Of a stretch of DNA of 64,000 nucleotides, positions 8,801-16,422 are shown piece after piece; position 1 is the stretch's first letter; the number at the start of each line of letters is the position of its first letter. A program made the position numbers and the translations under genes. The notes below the pieces were generated by a model. That model made no database searches. It was not told where the DNA came from and saw nothing but the letters and a program-made list of their open reading frames with translations. This DNA comes from Bowmanella pacifica (GTDB taxonomy: Bacteria > Pseudomonadota > Gammaproteobacteria > Enterobacterales > Alteromonadaceae), in contig NZ_BMLS01000001.1 in assembly GCF_014645355.1 (NCBI RefSeq), positions 186,001 through 250,000 on the forward strand, written 5' to 3'.

Positions 8801-9869
8801 CCAAGCACAAAGCGATGGTACATTAGTGTTTACGTCGCAAGGTGGGCAACTGGGCTCCAGCGAATTCCAGTACCAGCTGTCCAGCGGGAACGAGAGCTCT
8901 GCAGCCCATATCTATATTCAGGTAGTTCCAACGAATCAGGCCCCACAGGCTAATGCCGACCAAGTTGAGGCTAAAGACGGTGAAACGACCGTATTTAGCG
9001 CCTACGACCTATTGGCTAACGATACCGATCAAGACGGGGATGAGTTGAGGGTGGTTGCGATAAGCAGTGTTGAGTTTGGGGCTGCCACCCTACTAGACAA
9101 CGAGATTCAATACACGCCCAAGGAAAACAGCCCAACCAGAGACAGCTTTATATACACCATTGAAGATACCAAGGGAGCGACCGCCAGTGCAAAGGTGACA
9201 ATAAATGTCATCAGTGGAGGCACTATAGTAGGCACTAGCCAGAGAGATTTTATCGATCTGTCAGGCCGAACTGATTCCTATGTGATTTTAGGTAAGGGCG
9301 GACCCGATATCATCACAGGCTCATCCGGTGACGATGTTATCGTTGGCGGTGCACATGAAGATCAAATGTGGGGAGGCCCAGGTAATGATACTTTTCTTTA
9401 CCATGACACTGACCATGCTAAAGACTGGATTCATGGTGGGGACGGTTTCGATATCATATTGGGCGATGAACATGACAATGTGATCAACGCTTATGAAATT
9501 ACTGGCATAGAACGCATAGATGGCGGCGATGGTTATGATGTGATTCGTGGAGATAACAGCCGGGTAATTTGGGATTTCTCAGACGTACAGTTGCTCAGCA
9601 TCGAACTTATTGATGGTGCAAGAGGCCATGACATCATTACAGGCAGCGCCGGCAATGACATCATTCGGGGAGGACCTGGTTCGGATAAAATTGACGGCTG
9701 GCGAGGATTCGATATTGTTTTGTACGATGGCAAGTTTAGTGATTATCGAATTGACTTTACCAATGACACCATAATTGTCACGGCATTGGTAAGCGATGAA
9801 GGAGTAGATACCTTGCGGCATGTTGAACAGCTGCGCTTTTCTGACAAAACATTCCGTGTCAGGAACTAG
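5805..9869 (+). CDS. Giant secreted multidomain protein: propeller-like, FnIII-like, beta-helix, cadherin-like and RTX repeats
   Basis: The 1354-residue protein has a Sec-type signal peptide (residues 1 to about 27). A kelch-like beta-propeller region follows (about 40-390; FGGGHTDYGGNEVYQFDV near residue 86), then an FnIII-like domain (about 396-505), then a right-handed parallel beta-helix (about 515-900) that opens VASAAELNQAIQNLRPGDTV and PITIKG, as in chondroitinase-B/PL6-like lyases and epimerases. A cadherin-like domain (about 1043-1145, LLANDTDQDGDEL) and RTX calcium-binding nonapeptides (about 1164-1320, such as GGPGNDTF and GSAGNDIIRGGPGSDKI) end the chain. Such architectures occur in secreted polysaccharide-active enzymes; catalytic residues cannot be assigned. 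It combines a Sec signal with a C-terminal RTX tail; no type I secretion genes are nearby. A role in trimming or modifying the exopolysaccharide made by the flanking operons is inferred. Confidence 0.8.
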   Translation: MLKTVSVPIVSLFLCITGLFPFETRADWEKLSTTNQFNDVAYTKEAHDELVSATNSADFWGVIGPKAVFLAWNSSAFDAANNKIYFFGGGHTDYGGNEVYQFDVEQKSWARLTDPAPLVIAEPHAELPEHSVYLPESTPLVPHTYDGMLWNPATQSLWFISTSGYGGVNLPPHKPSVPKLWEFSPRTKTWKSYTIDHHFPYPMSGVRKNGDMLFLSNQSGSKGMLVKPDGRQQYFTTVTGLGGASNIGSVFVHPETGQFYSSHDQGIYQLDVIGNNLQATKLASYPPLEELHFTMDFRQAAFNYRPTDSKFYIWNGGPEVVTWSPQTKRFEVIWNENQANTPSRSGQGANRVFEKFVYLEQDDLFVGLQNAEDGLGSDGVWTWVPNANPEDLNTIKPDELEIDGTTATSVSFLLPIMAGDKNFNASASLWLKKTSEEEWQRSLDLFRIRPELVRNTKNNTGLSPSAFAGIVTGLHPATDYQFKVSLTDPDGYTKDLFSQASTSSPVDVQAPPTGRTVPVASAAELNQAIQNLRPGDTVELAPGIYNTKLLIKVSGTPDKPITIKGSVGQLATIDAGGQGSALSINANHIHIRDLSIQNADTGVRLLGSTEDVLIAGTRIANISIGINAKGGHRTLRIHNNVLEGRAEIGDTSSSTWNYEGIVVTGQDIEVSNNTLSGFGDALGMSWQSSIPNKSINMHHNKVLWSGDDGIEFDFSLRNVSVHHNLLANLANGLSFQPVWGGPVYAHHNMVINAGRGPLKIKPEQDSPAGMMIYHNTFIRSDSEIKYGGTYAWVNNSGQIRLLDIRNNLFVSSGNGDTVLRNDSKHALTIMDYNAWTADGKFAFNIESLPWAVSEPNFAEWKNSALGNNDVLVSLDKLFSQYDSRVVDQPFSEFRDIENISLQLHQESQAAWQGLIIPGISSSSSTTTHMGAIEPGQSMPQTGANLNQVPFSGVYAAPDFIQVEVNKSRSFDPVQNDVHPADQPFQTQIVGTTSSEFGQLQAQSDGTLVFTSQGGQLGSSEFQYQLSSGNESSAAHIYIQVVPTNQAPQANADQVEAKDGETTVFSAYDLLANDTDQDGDELRVVAISSVEFGAATLLDNEIQYTPKENSPTRDSFIYTIEDTKGATASAKVTINVISGGTIVGTSQRDFIDLSGRTDSYVILGKGGPDIITGSSGDDVIVGGAHEDQMWGGPGNDTFLYHDTDHAKDWIHGGDGFDIILGDEHDNVINAYEITGIERIDGGDGYDVIRGDNSRVIWDFSDVQLLSIELIDGARGHDIITGSAGNDIIRGGPGSDKIDGWRGFDIVLYDGKFSDYRIDFTNDTIIVTALVSDEGVDTLRHVEQLRFSDKTFRVRN

Positions 9870-9876
9870 AAACAAT

Positions 9877-9904
9877 GCAGCCAGTAAGTTGTCTTACTGG
9901 CTGC
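9877..9904. terminator. Bidirectional terminator hairpin between the RTX gene and the flippase gene
   Basis: GCAGCCAGTAAG-ttgt-CTTACTGGCTGC is a perfect 12-bp inverted repeat. It begins 7 nt after the RTX gene and includes the TAA stop (9894-9896) and last codons of the convergent flippase gene. A weak T-rich tail follows on the minus strand (ATTGTTTCT). Confidence 0.75.
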
Positions 9905-11390
9905 TTGATGAAAAGTATTTATCCGCCACCACTTTCTCAATCCCTTCGGGCTTTCCAAATAGCAGCCATAACAGCCAGGAAGCCAGCGCATAACTTAGCA
10001 TGCCAGCCACAATCGCCGCTAAAAGCGCTAAAAAAGCTGGCAGGCTAAACGTCAGTATCCATTCGACCGCAATGACTAAAACCAATGACCCTAGCAATGG
10101 ACGAACCATCGGCATCAGAATATCCATGACTGACAACCGCAGTAACCACATAATTGAGATCTGACTGGCAAGAAACATCACCCCAGATGTGATAAAAAAC
10201 GCCTTACCCACTCCTGGCAATCCATACTCGTCGGCCCACAAAAGCAACAAAGGTAAAAAGGCCAACGCCCTTAGCAGGCTAATAATAAACGAAAAGTAAG
10301 GCTTACCTAAGGCCATAAAAACATAGGCAATATTGGTTGAAAGCCCCATTAAAACACTGCCGAGCGCTATCCATTGCATTAACGGAACAGCCGCCATCCA
10401 GGCCTCACCCAACACAACCTCAACAAACAAAGGGCACACAGCATAAATGCCAACAGCCGCAGGCACACTGATGCCACTGCTCAGCGCTACGGTATTTTTA
10501 TATGCTCGCTTTAACTCTCGAAGATTTTCTTTGAACTTAGAATAAACAGGAAAAGAAGCCCGGTTGATGGGCGCAGCCATCTCGGTTGTCGGCATGCTGG
10601 CGATTTCATTACCAATGGAAAACACCCCCACCGCCGCGGGTGACAAGATACGTCCAAGCACAAGCTCGGTCAGACGGGTATTTACATAGAACAGTACATT
10701 GTTGAGTAATAGCCATTTAGAAAAACTAAATAATGCTCCGACAGAAGCCAGGCTGAATTGAGGTCGATAAGGATGCATCACGTAGCTGGCAATCAATCTA
10801 ATCGCCTGGCTGGCCAACATACCGAATACCAAAGCCCAATAATTTTGCAACGTGAACGCCAAGGTAACAGTGACACAAAAGCTAAGTAACTTAGGAACAA
10901 CTTGAAATTTCAGCTCTCGACGAAAGTCCAAATTCGTTTGAAAGTCTACAACTCCGATGTTCGACAAGCCGCCTAAAAAGGCTGTCAACGCGATAACCCA
11001 GATAACCTCAGTCAAACGAGGGTCGTTGTAAAACTCTGCCACTAGGGGCGCAATAGCCAGTAACACCAGCGCGGTAAACAACCCAAATCCCACTTTAAAG
11101 GTCCAGGCGGTGTTGTAGTCTTTTTCGCATTTGGTCTGACGCTGTATCAACGCGGTTTCCAGGCCGAATGCACCAAATAGCTCTATAAAAGCAAAAACGG
11201 CCGTTGCAATCGCTACTAACCCGAAGTCTTCTGGTACTAAAAGCCTCGCCAGAATAATTGAACTGACAAGACCTATGCCTTTGACGATAAGGCGGGTCAA
11301 CAGCATAAAAACAGAGCCGCTAAATAGCTTTCCGTGAATGCTTGCGGTCTGTTGCTCGGTACTTTGTTGTTTTTCTTGTTCTTTTACCAT
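9894..11390 (-). CDS. Wzx-type oligosaccharide flippase (MOP superfamily)
   Basis: The 498-residue protein is almost entirely hydrophobic with 12 or more predicted membrane helices. The N-terminal region (GSVFMLLTRLIVKGIGLVSS, then ILARLLVPEDFGLVAIATAV) is characteristic of the WzxC/lipopolysaccharide flippase branch. Such proteins flip undecaprenyl-linked repeat units across the inner membrane. Its start overlaps the end of the ligase/polymerase gene by 7 nt, and it is the last gene of the long leftward operon. The stop lies inside a bidirectional terminator hairpin. Together with the polymerase-like protein and the chain-length determinant it indicates a Wzx/Wzy-dependent route for the exopolysaccharide. 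Confidence 0.88.
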   Translation of the reverse strand: MVKEQEKQQSTEQQTASIHGKLFSGSVFMLLTRLIVKGIGLVSSIILARLLVPEDFGLVAIATAVFAFIELFGAFGLETALIQRQTKCEKDYNTAWTFKVGFGLFTALVLLAIAPLVAEFYNDPRLTEVIWVIALTAFLGGLSNIGVVDFQTNLDFRRELKFQVVPKLLSFCVTVTLAFTLQNYWALVFGMLASQAIRLIASYVMHPYRPQFSLASVGALFSFSKWLLLNNVLFYVNTRLTELVLGRILSPAAVGVFSIGNEIASMPTTEMAAPINRASFPVYSKFKENLRELKRAYKNTVALSSGISVPAAVGIYAVCPLFVEVVLGEAWMAAVPLMQWIALGSVLMGLSTNIAYVFMALGKPYFSFIISLLRALAFLPLLLLWADEYGLPGVGKAFFITSGVMFLASQISIMWLLRLSVMDILMPMVRPLLGSLVLVIAVEWILTFSLPAFLALLAAIVAGMLSYALASWLLWLLFGKPEGIEKVVADKYFSSSSQ

Positions 11391-12703
11391 CTCTGGTTCT
11401 GCCTACCTGCCCAACCAGAAGGAGCAGTTTCAGCCTGCTTTTTTTGTATTCCCACCACTGCAATAACACCAATAATGGCATACAGAAGATCAAAATAAGC
11501 CAGGCTTACATTCAGCCCGGTGATGCCATAGCCCACCAATGACAAAACAATGGCACTTTCTAGGTTCAGGCCTTTTTTGAGTGAGTGCGAGCCAATCCGA
11601 TTGCGTAGACTTTGCAACAAACTCGACAACAACATACAACAGAACAAAAACAGCCCCACAAAACCAGCGCTCGCCATAACCTGAAAATAAATATTGTGCG
11701 CCGCTTTAGGAATTAATTCTGGCGGAATAGGCGGGGTTTCGATAGGCCCAAAGTACGGTGTATCCGGTGCATAAGTTGCCCATAATACAGGGTCTGTGGT
11801 GGCCTTAAACCCCCCTCCGGTCATGGGGTTATCTAAAGCAATAAGAGTAGCTATCTTCCATGCCCATAAGCGACCAATAAAAGAGCCATCCTCGGTAGCA
11901 GCGGTCTCAACTGTCTGCTGCCGCTCTTTCCACTCTTCCGGGGCATGGCCATAACCAATAGGCAATAAAATTAATGCCAAGATAAGAAACAGTATCTTAC
12001 GCTGAGACTTAAGCCAAAAAGCAATAGCGAGAACGCACAGGCCAATAAAACCGCCCCGGGAATAAGTACCAATGATGGCGAGAACATTCAAAAGCAACAA
12101 ACCCAGCAGGCCAAGCTTCAGCATTTTATGCTCAGTTTTAGCCCACAGATAGACTACAAACGGAATACACATATTGATCGCCACGGCCAAGTCATTGCGA
12201 TCAATAATGATCCCCGCCCGTCCCACAATTCGGTGTCCACCACCAGAGATTAAGAATTTTAATGCCTCCATCCCGGCATATGCAGAGATAGATAGCACCA
12301 TAGCCCAAATCAGCGTATCAACTTCGTGAGTCCGCCTTACCGTCATAGTGATAAACAAAAACAATGCCACTACCTTGGTAAACTCAATCATCTTTTCCCA
12401 GGTGTAGGCATCATCAATACGTAAGCTGAAAATGCTGGATATCAGCATCCAAAACCAAAAAGCAAAAACCCAGAAGTGCAGCTTGGTAAACACAAACTTA
12501 GGTTTATCCCTATAAAACATATAAGCCAGTGCAGTGACTAATACGATGGTCAGGTTTAATCTCAAGCTTTGCGAAAAACCAAACGCCCACTGACTAGGTG
12601 CGGTAAGTGCAATCCATATCCAAGCTGCTACGCCAATGTAAGGCCGCTTAAAGGTGAAATAGATGGCATAGATCAGAAAGCCAACAAAAAATATATCCCT
12701 CAC
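11384..12703 (-). CDS. Putative O-glycosylation ligase/polymerase, exosortase A system-associated (Wzy/WaaL-like)
   Basis: The 439-residue membrane protein has about ten helices and resembles the Wzy_C/O-antigen ligase superfamily, most closely the exosortase A-associated ligase family (TIGR03097 by recollection, not searched). Segments FKRPYIGVAAWIWIALTAPS at the N-terminus, AGIIIDRNDLAVAINMCIP near residue 165 and TYSRGGFIGL near residue 213 fit that family, and a periplasmic loop with PKAAHNIYFQVMASAGFVGL lies near residue 340. The start codon is GTG at 12703 with a strong AAGGAGG ribosome site, and it overlaps the stop of the 28-codon ORF at 12700-12786 in a GTGA arrangement. It probably polymerises repeat units or transfers glycan to an acceptor; which one cannot be told. 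Confidence 0.85.
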   Translation of the reverse strand: MRDIFFVGFLIYAIYFTFKRPYIGVAAWIWIALTAPSQWAFGFSQSLRLNLTIVLVTALAYMFYRDKPKFVFTKLHFWVFAFWFWMLISSIFSLRIDDAYTWEKMIEFTKVVALFLFITMTVRRTHEVDTLIWAMVLSISAYAGMEALKFLISGGGHRIVGRAGIIIDRNDLAVAINMCIPFVVYLWAKTEHKMLKLGLLGLLLLNVLAIIGTYSRGGFIGLCVLAIAFWLKSQRKILFLILALILLPIGYGHAPEEWKERQQTVETAATEDGSFIGRLWAWKIATLIALDNPMTGGGFKATTDPVLWATYAPDTPYFGPIETPPIPPELIPKAAHNIYFQVMASAGFVGLFLFCCMLLSSLLQSLRNRIGSHSLKKGLNLESAIVLSLVGYGITGLNVSLAYFDLLYAIIGVIAVVGIQKKQAETAPSGWAGRQNQRW

Positions 12704-12786
12704 TGATCCCCTCCTTGTTTATTGGACCAGTAAAACAGGTAGCAAACTGCGGCAATATCCGCTAACAGATAAAAACTGTCTATCAT
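12700..12786 (-). CDS. 28-residue hydrophobic peptide, translationally coupled on both sides
   Basis: Between the CapK-like gene and the ligase gene the minus strand encodes a 28-residue peptide: Met-Ile-Asp-Ser-Phe, a hydrophobic stretch LLADIAAVCYLFYW, then a polar tail SNKQGGDQ. Its ATG (12786-12784) overlaps the TGA of the CapK-like gene (ATGA), with AAGG placed 7 nt upstream. Its TGA (12702-12700) overlaps the GTG start of the ligase (GTGA), and the ligase ribosome site AAGGAGG lies inside the last codons of the peptide. This exact fit to both neighbours argues that it is translated. One membrane-spanning helix is predicted. It may be a small partner of the ligase or flippase, or only a coupling leader; no function is known to me. 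Confidence 0.6.
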   Translation of the reverse strand: MIDSFYLLADIAAVCYLFYWSNKQGGDQ

Positions 12787-14132
12787 GGCGCAACCTTGCT
12801 TATTACATAGCGGTATTTCCCAGACTTTTCGGGCTGAATTTCGTCTACAACTTCCACCTCTACACTAACATCCTTACCTAACCTGGCTTGAAAGCCAGCC
12901 TGTACTTGCTCGGTCATCGCATCGGTCAATTCCTCTTTCACAACGACTTGAACCCGAGTCTGCAACAAAGTCTCTTGAGTGACTTTAAAGGCTTCAATCC
13001 CTGGCAAATCACGTAAAATATAGATAAGAGCGAGCCCATGCATCACAGTGCCATCGGCGGCAACAACAAAGTCGGTACTTCGTCCTTCAATGGACTCCAG
13101 CATAGGCAAACCACGGCCGCAGGCACAGGTTTTATCCGACAAGGTGGCAATATCGCCCGTGCGGTAACGCACAAAGGGGAATTCGCTGTTTCCCAGATGA
13201 GTCACAACTATTTCGCCGCTTTGCCCGGCAGGTAACGGGTTACCTTGCGGGTCAACAATTTCGACGACAATATCCTCAAAGGACATATGCATGCCCCCGG
13301 ACGGACATTCATGAGCAATAAACCCCGCATCCCGGCCACCGTAACCATTGGCCACCGGGCAGCCAAATACGCTGGATATGGTCTCACGCTGGTAAGGATA
13401 GAGGCGCTCCGATGTCACAAAGGCAACTTTAATACCCAAGTCATCTAACCGGATTCCTTGCTTCTTCGCGGTTTTGGCAATTAATTCAAACACCGACGGA
13501 TAACCAAACAACATTTTGGGTCTAAGAGTGCGAATCTGCTCAATAAAGCCCAGCAGTTTTTGCTCGGTCATATCAAAGGCCGGAATCAAGGTGGAACGGA
13601 ACAACTTATCTCGGGCTAAACGCACCTTATCCTGAGCCCCTAGCTCAATGGGGGAGCCCCAGGCGACAATCTCCGTATCACCGATATCTACCCCCCACCA
13701 ACGGGTGGCCCGCCATTTCTCGGCTACATCATGAGAAACACGTTCGTTACCCAGCAAAAACACCAGCGGCTGGCCACTGGAGCCGCCTGTATTAAAGCGC
13801 TGTAAGGGGCCTGCCTGGGAAGAGGTTAAGGCTGAAAAATTCTCGCGGATAATGCTCTTAGTTAGAAATGGCAGCTTGGCTAAATCAGCCGGGGACGTGA
13901 TATCTGTAGGTTTCAAACCCAGTTCATCAAACACCTGTTGATAATAAGGCACTTGGGCATAAATCTTTTGCATAAAGTTAGCCAAGCGCTGTGACTGCAC
14001 TGCTCTCAGCTCAGTAGGCGACTGCCATTGGCTATGTTCCAGTGCTTTGCGGATACGCACTGTAGTATGCTTTTTCAGGCGCTCATGCAAGGGAAAGAGA
14101 AAGCTGGAAACAACACGGGTATACAATGACAT
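12783..14132 (-). CDS. CapK/phenylacetate-CoA-ligase-like adenylate-forming enzyme
   Basis: The 449-residue protein has the ANL adenylation motifs of the phenylacetate-CoA ligase/CapK branch: RFNTGGSSGQPLVFLLG near residue 115 (P-loop-like), NGYGGRDAGFIAHEC near residue 260, and VRYRTGDIATLSDKTCACGRG near residue 325 with the branch-typical cysteines. CapK-like proteins occur in many capsule and exopolysaccharide loci and are thought to activate a carboxylic acid or acyl group for transfer onto the glycan. No acyl-carrier protein is visible nearby. The start overlaps the stop of the glycosyltransferase at 14132 by one base (TGATG), and the stop overlaps the ATG of the 28-residue peptide. The substrate is unknown. 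Confidence 0.8.
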   Translation of the reverse strand: MSLYTRVVSSFLFPLHERLKKHTTVRIRKALEHSQWQSPTELRAVQSQRLANFMQKIYAQVPYYQQVFDELGLKPTDITSPADLAKLPFLTKSIIRENFSALTSSQAGPLQRFNTGGSSGQPLVFLLGNERVSHDVAEKWRATRWWGVDIGDTEIVAWGSPIELGAQDKVRLARDKLFRSTLIPAFDMTEQKLLGFIEQIRTLRPKMLFGYPSVFELIAKTAKKQGIRLDDLGIKVAFVTSERLYPYQRETISSVFGCPVANGYGGRDAGFIAHECPSGGMHMSFEDIVVEIVDPQGNPLPAGQSGEIVVTHLGNSEFPFVRYRTGDIATLSDKTCACGRGLPMLESIEGRSTDFVVAADGTVMHGLALIYILRDLPGIEAFKVTQETLLQTRVQVVVKEELTDAMTEQVQAGFQARLGKDVSVEVEVVDEIQPEKSGKYRYVISKVAP

Positions 14133-15211
14133 CAGTTAGCCTTATCTGTTTTACTACACAGCGCGCGATACAGCGCTATCCATTGAGCTATAACTTTATC
14201 CTGATGAAAGCGCTCAACACTTATCAACGCATTTTGCTGCACCTTGGTATAAAGCGATTTGTCATCCAACAACATTAATGCAGACTCGGCCAGGGCTTCG
14301 GCATCATCCGGACTGACCAGCAAGCCGTTTTCTCCGCTTTGCAGCAAAAAAGGAATGCCGCCCACATCTGAGCTGACCACTGGCACAGCGCAGGCCATAG
14401 CTTCAATCAGTGAGTTGGGACTGTTATCCACCCGGCTGGCATTAAGCATCAAATGAGCACTCTGATACAAAGCCACCATTTGCACTTGATTCAACCGCCC
14501 ACAGAAGGTCACCTTGTCAGCAATGGCCAGACGCTCGGCCAGCTCCTCCAGCTCACTTTGCTGAGGTCCAGAGCCTGCCACGGTCAATCGAGCTTCAGGG
14601 TATTTTTTTTCCAGCTTGGCAAAAGCCTCTAATATCACATCATTACCGTAAATATGTTCCAGATTGCGGGTACTGATAAGATGTAATGAGGCCGGTAGCT
14701 TATGAATCGCCGGACAAAAACGCTCGGCATCCAGGATATTGGGTATCACCTCAGCATCGGTGTCATAACGGACAAACACTTGCTGTAGAAATCCAGAGGG
14801 CACCACGACACGGGCCGCTTTCTTGATACTACCGCGCACCTTTGACCAAGAGCGTTGAAAGAAGCTTTCTGCATGTCCGCCACGGTAGTTAACTATCACC
14901 GGCGTATTCAACCAATGGGCAACCCAAATACAAGGCATAGCAAACAGGTACCATGACCAACCACTATTAGCCATCATATGGACCACGTCGGCCCGGCGGA
15001 TTTCGCGATAAAGGGTCAGAAAATACGGTAGCAGTCTGAACAGGGCGCGCAATACGGGAATCTTACCGACCCAAGCAGGACGATACGCGGCATTGGTCGC
15101 CACCAGCGCCACATCGAGATCCTGCCCGTTCAGCAAATCTACCAACTGACGGGTTTGCCCAGCCATACCTCCTGCTGGCGGCGGAATGGGGCCGACAATA
15201 CAAACTCGCAC
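14132..15211 (-). CDS. Glycosyltransferase family 4 protein
   Basis: The 359-residue protein begins VGPIPPPAGGMAGQTRQLVDLL, the glycine-rich acceptor-domain loop of GT4 enzymes. The donor-domain features are IPNILDAERFCP near residue 195, RLTVAGSGPQQSELEEL near residue 228 and PNSLIEAMACAVPVVSSDVGGIPFLL near residue 285, which contains the EX7E glutamate region that holds the nucleotide sugar. It would add one sugar to the lipid-linked repeat unit in the cytoplasm. It lies 8 nt downstream of the TIGR04063-type glycosyltransferase and ends in a one-base overlap with the CapK-like gene. Sugar specificity is not evident. Confidence 0.88.
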   Translation of the reverse strand: MRVCIVGPIPPPAGGMAGQTRQLVDLLNGQDLDVALVATNAAYRPAWVGKIPVLRALFRLLPYFLTLYREIRRADVVHMMANSGWSWYLFAMPCIWVAHWLNTPVIVNYRGGHAESFFQRSWSKVRGSIKKAARVVVPSGFLQQVFVRYDTDAEVIPNILDAERFCPAIHKLPASLHLISTRNLEHIYGNDVILEAFAKLEKKYPEARLTVAGSGPQQSELEELAERLAIADKVTFCGRLNQVQMVALYQSAHLMLNASRVDNSPNSLIEAMACAVPVVSSDVGGIPFLLQSGENGLLVSPDDAEALAESALMLLDDKSLYTKVQQNALISVERFHQDKVIAQWIALYRALCSKTDKAN

Positions 15212-15219
15212 CGTTCCCC

Positions 15220-16422
15220 CTACCCTTTTAATGCTTGGTAAACAGGCTGATAGCGGGCCACGGAGTTAGCCCAGTTACGCTGATTCTCTACGAAAGCCCT
15301 ACCTTGCTTGATAATATTCGACCAACAGCCCGGGTCGGCAAACACAGTGCGGATTTTTTCTGCCAGGGCGGGAATATCATTACTGGCAAATAGCCAGCCC
15401 GTTTCGCCATCCGCGATCAACTCGCGATGCCCACCCACATCAGAGGCCAACAAAAGCTTACCCTGTGCCATGGCCTCCAGAGGCTTAAGGGGCGTAACCA
15501 ATTCGGTCAGTCGCATAGACTTACGCGGATAAACTAACAAATCGACCAGACTGTAGTAACGTGACACATCCTGATGCGGCACTCTGCCTGGCATCACCAC
15601 GACATCCTGCAGATTTAATTCTTTAATCAGTTGCCTGATATTGTCTTCCTGTGGGCCACCACCGACCAACAGCAGGCGAATATCTGGATTAGCAGCCAGT
15701 GCCAGTGGCATGGCCCTGACCAGTAAGTCCAGCCCCTCATAGGCATAAAACGAGCCAATAAAACCCAATACTTGCTTGCCCTCTAAGCCCAATTCGCTTA
15801 AGAGTGCAGCATCCTTATGCTCAATAAGATTGAACTGTTCAATATTCACCGCATTGGGAATCACTGTAATCTTATCGCTGGGCACCTGACGGGTTAGCAG
15901 GTCATTACGCAGCCCTTCACAGATAGTGGTCACCGCATTGGCATGCTTTACCACATAAGTTTCTAGCTTGCGGGTTAAACGATAACGCAGATCCCCTTCC
16001 CTGCAGGTACCATGGTCAACTGCGGCATCTTCCCAAAAAGCGCGAATTTCATACACCACAGGCAAACCACTCTTACGCCCGGCCTGCAGCGCAGCCACGC
16101 CATTTAATGCAGGGGAATGGGCATGGATAATATCTGGCTTTTCCTGCTCAATGGCCTCCAAAATACGCTGGCGCATGGGGGCAATCAGGGCCATCTGATT
16201 CACTGCCGGGATCTTACTCAGCAAGCCCGGCGAGGCTGACGTACGATAAAAACGTAAGCCATCCACTTCCTCGATATCCTGCTCAAAGGCCCCGTGTTTG
16301 GGGCTTGTCACATGACAAGTCTGCCAGCCCAACGCATGCTGCTGCTTAAGAATAGAGCGGGTACGAAAGGTGTAGCCGCTGTGCAGTGGAATGGAATGAT
16401 CCAGCACATGCAGAATTTTCAT
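15220..16422 (-). CDS. Glycosyltransferase, PEP-CTERM/exosortase A-associated (Daro_2409-like)
   Basis: Starting at ATG 16422 the protein has 400 residues and begins MKILHVLDHSIPLHSGYTFR, typical of the exosortase A-associated GT4 family (TIGR04063 by recollection). The frame is open 18 codons further upstream, but that stretch lies inside the amidotransferase gene. The ATG at 16422 overlaps the amidotransferase stop as TAATG, which is why it was chosen. GT-B motifs include IPNAVNIEQFN near residue 198, GFIGSFYAYEGLDLLVRAMP near residue 228 and VTPLKPLEAMAQGKLLLASDVGG near residue 315. Function: addition of a sugar to the exopolysaccharide repeat unit. Confidence 0.88.
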   Translation of the reverse strand: MKILHVLDHSIPLHSGYTFRTRSILKQQHALGWQTCHVTSPKHGAFEQDIEEVDGLRFYRTSASPGLLSKIPAVNQMALIAPMRQRILEAIEQEKPDIIHAHSPALNGVAALQAGRKSGLPVVYEIRAFWEDAAVDHGTCREGDLRYRLTRKLETYVVKHANAVTTICEGLRNDLLTRQVPSDKITVIPNAVNIEQFNLIEHKDAALLSELGLEGKQVLGFIGSFYAYEGLDLLVRAMPLALAANPDIRLLLVGGGPQEDNIRQLIKELNLQDVVVMPGRVPHQDVSRYYSLVDLLVYPRKSMRLTELVTPLKPLEAMAQGKLLLASDVGGHRELIADGETGWLFASNDIPALAEKIRTVFADPGCWSNIIKQGRAFVENQRNWANSVARYQPVYQALKG

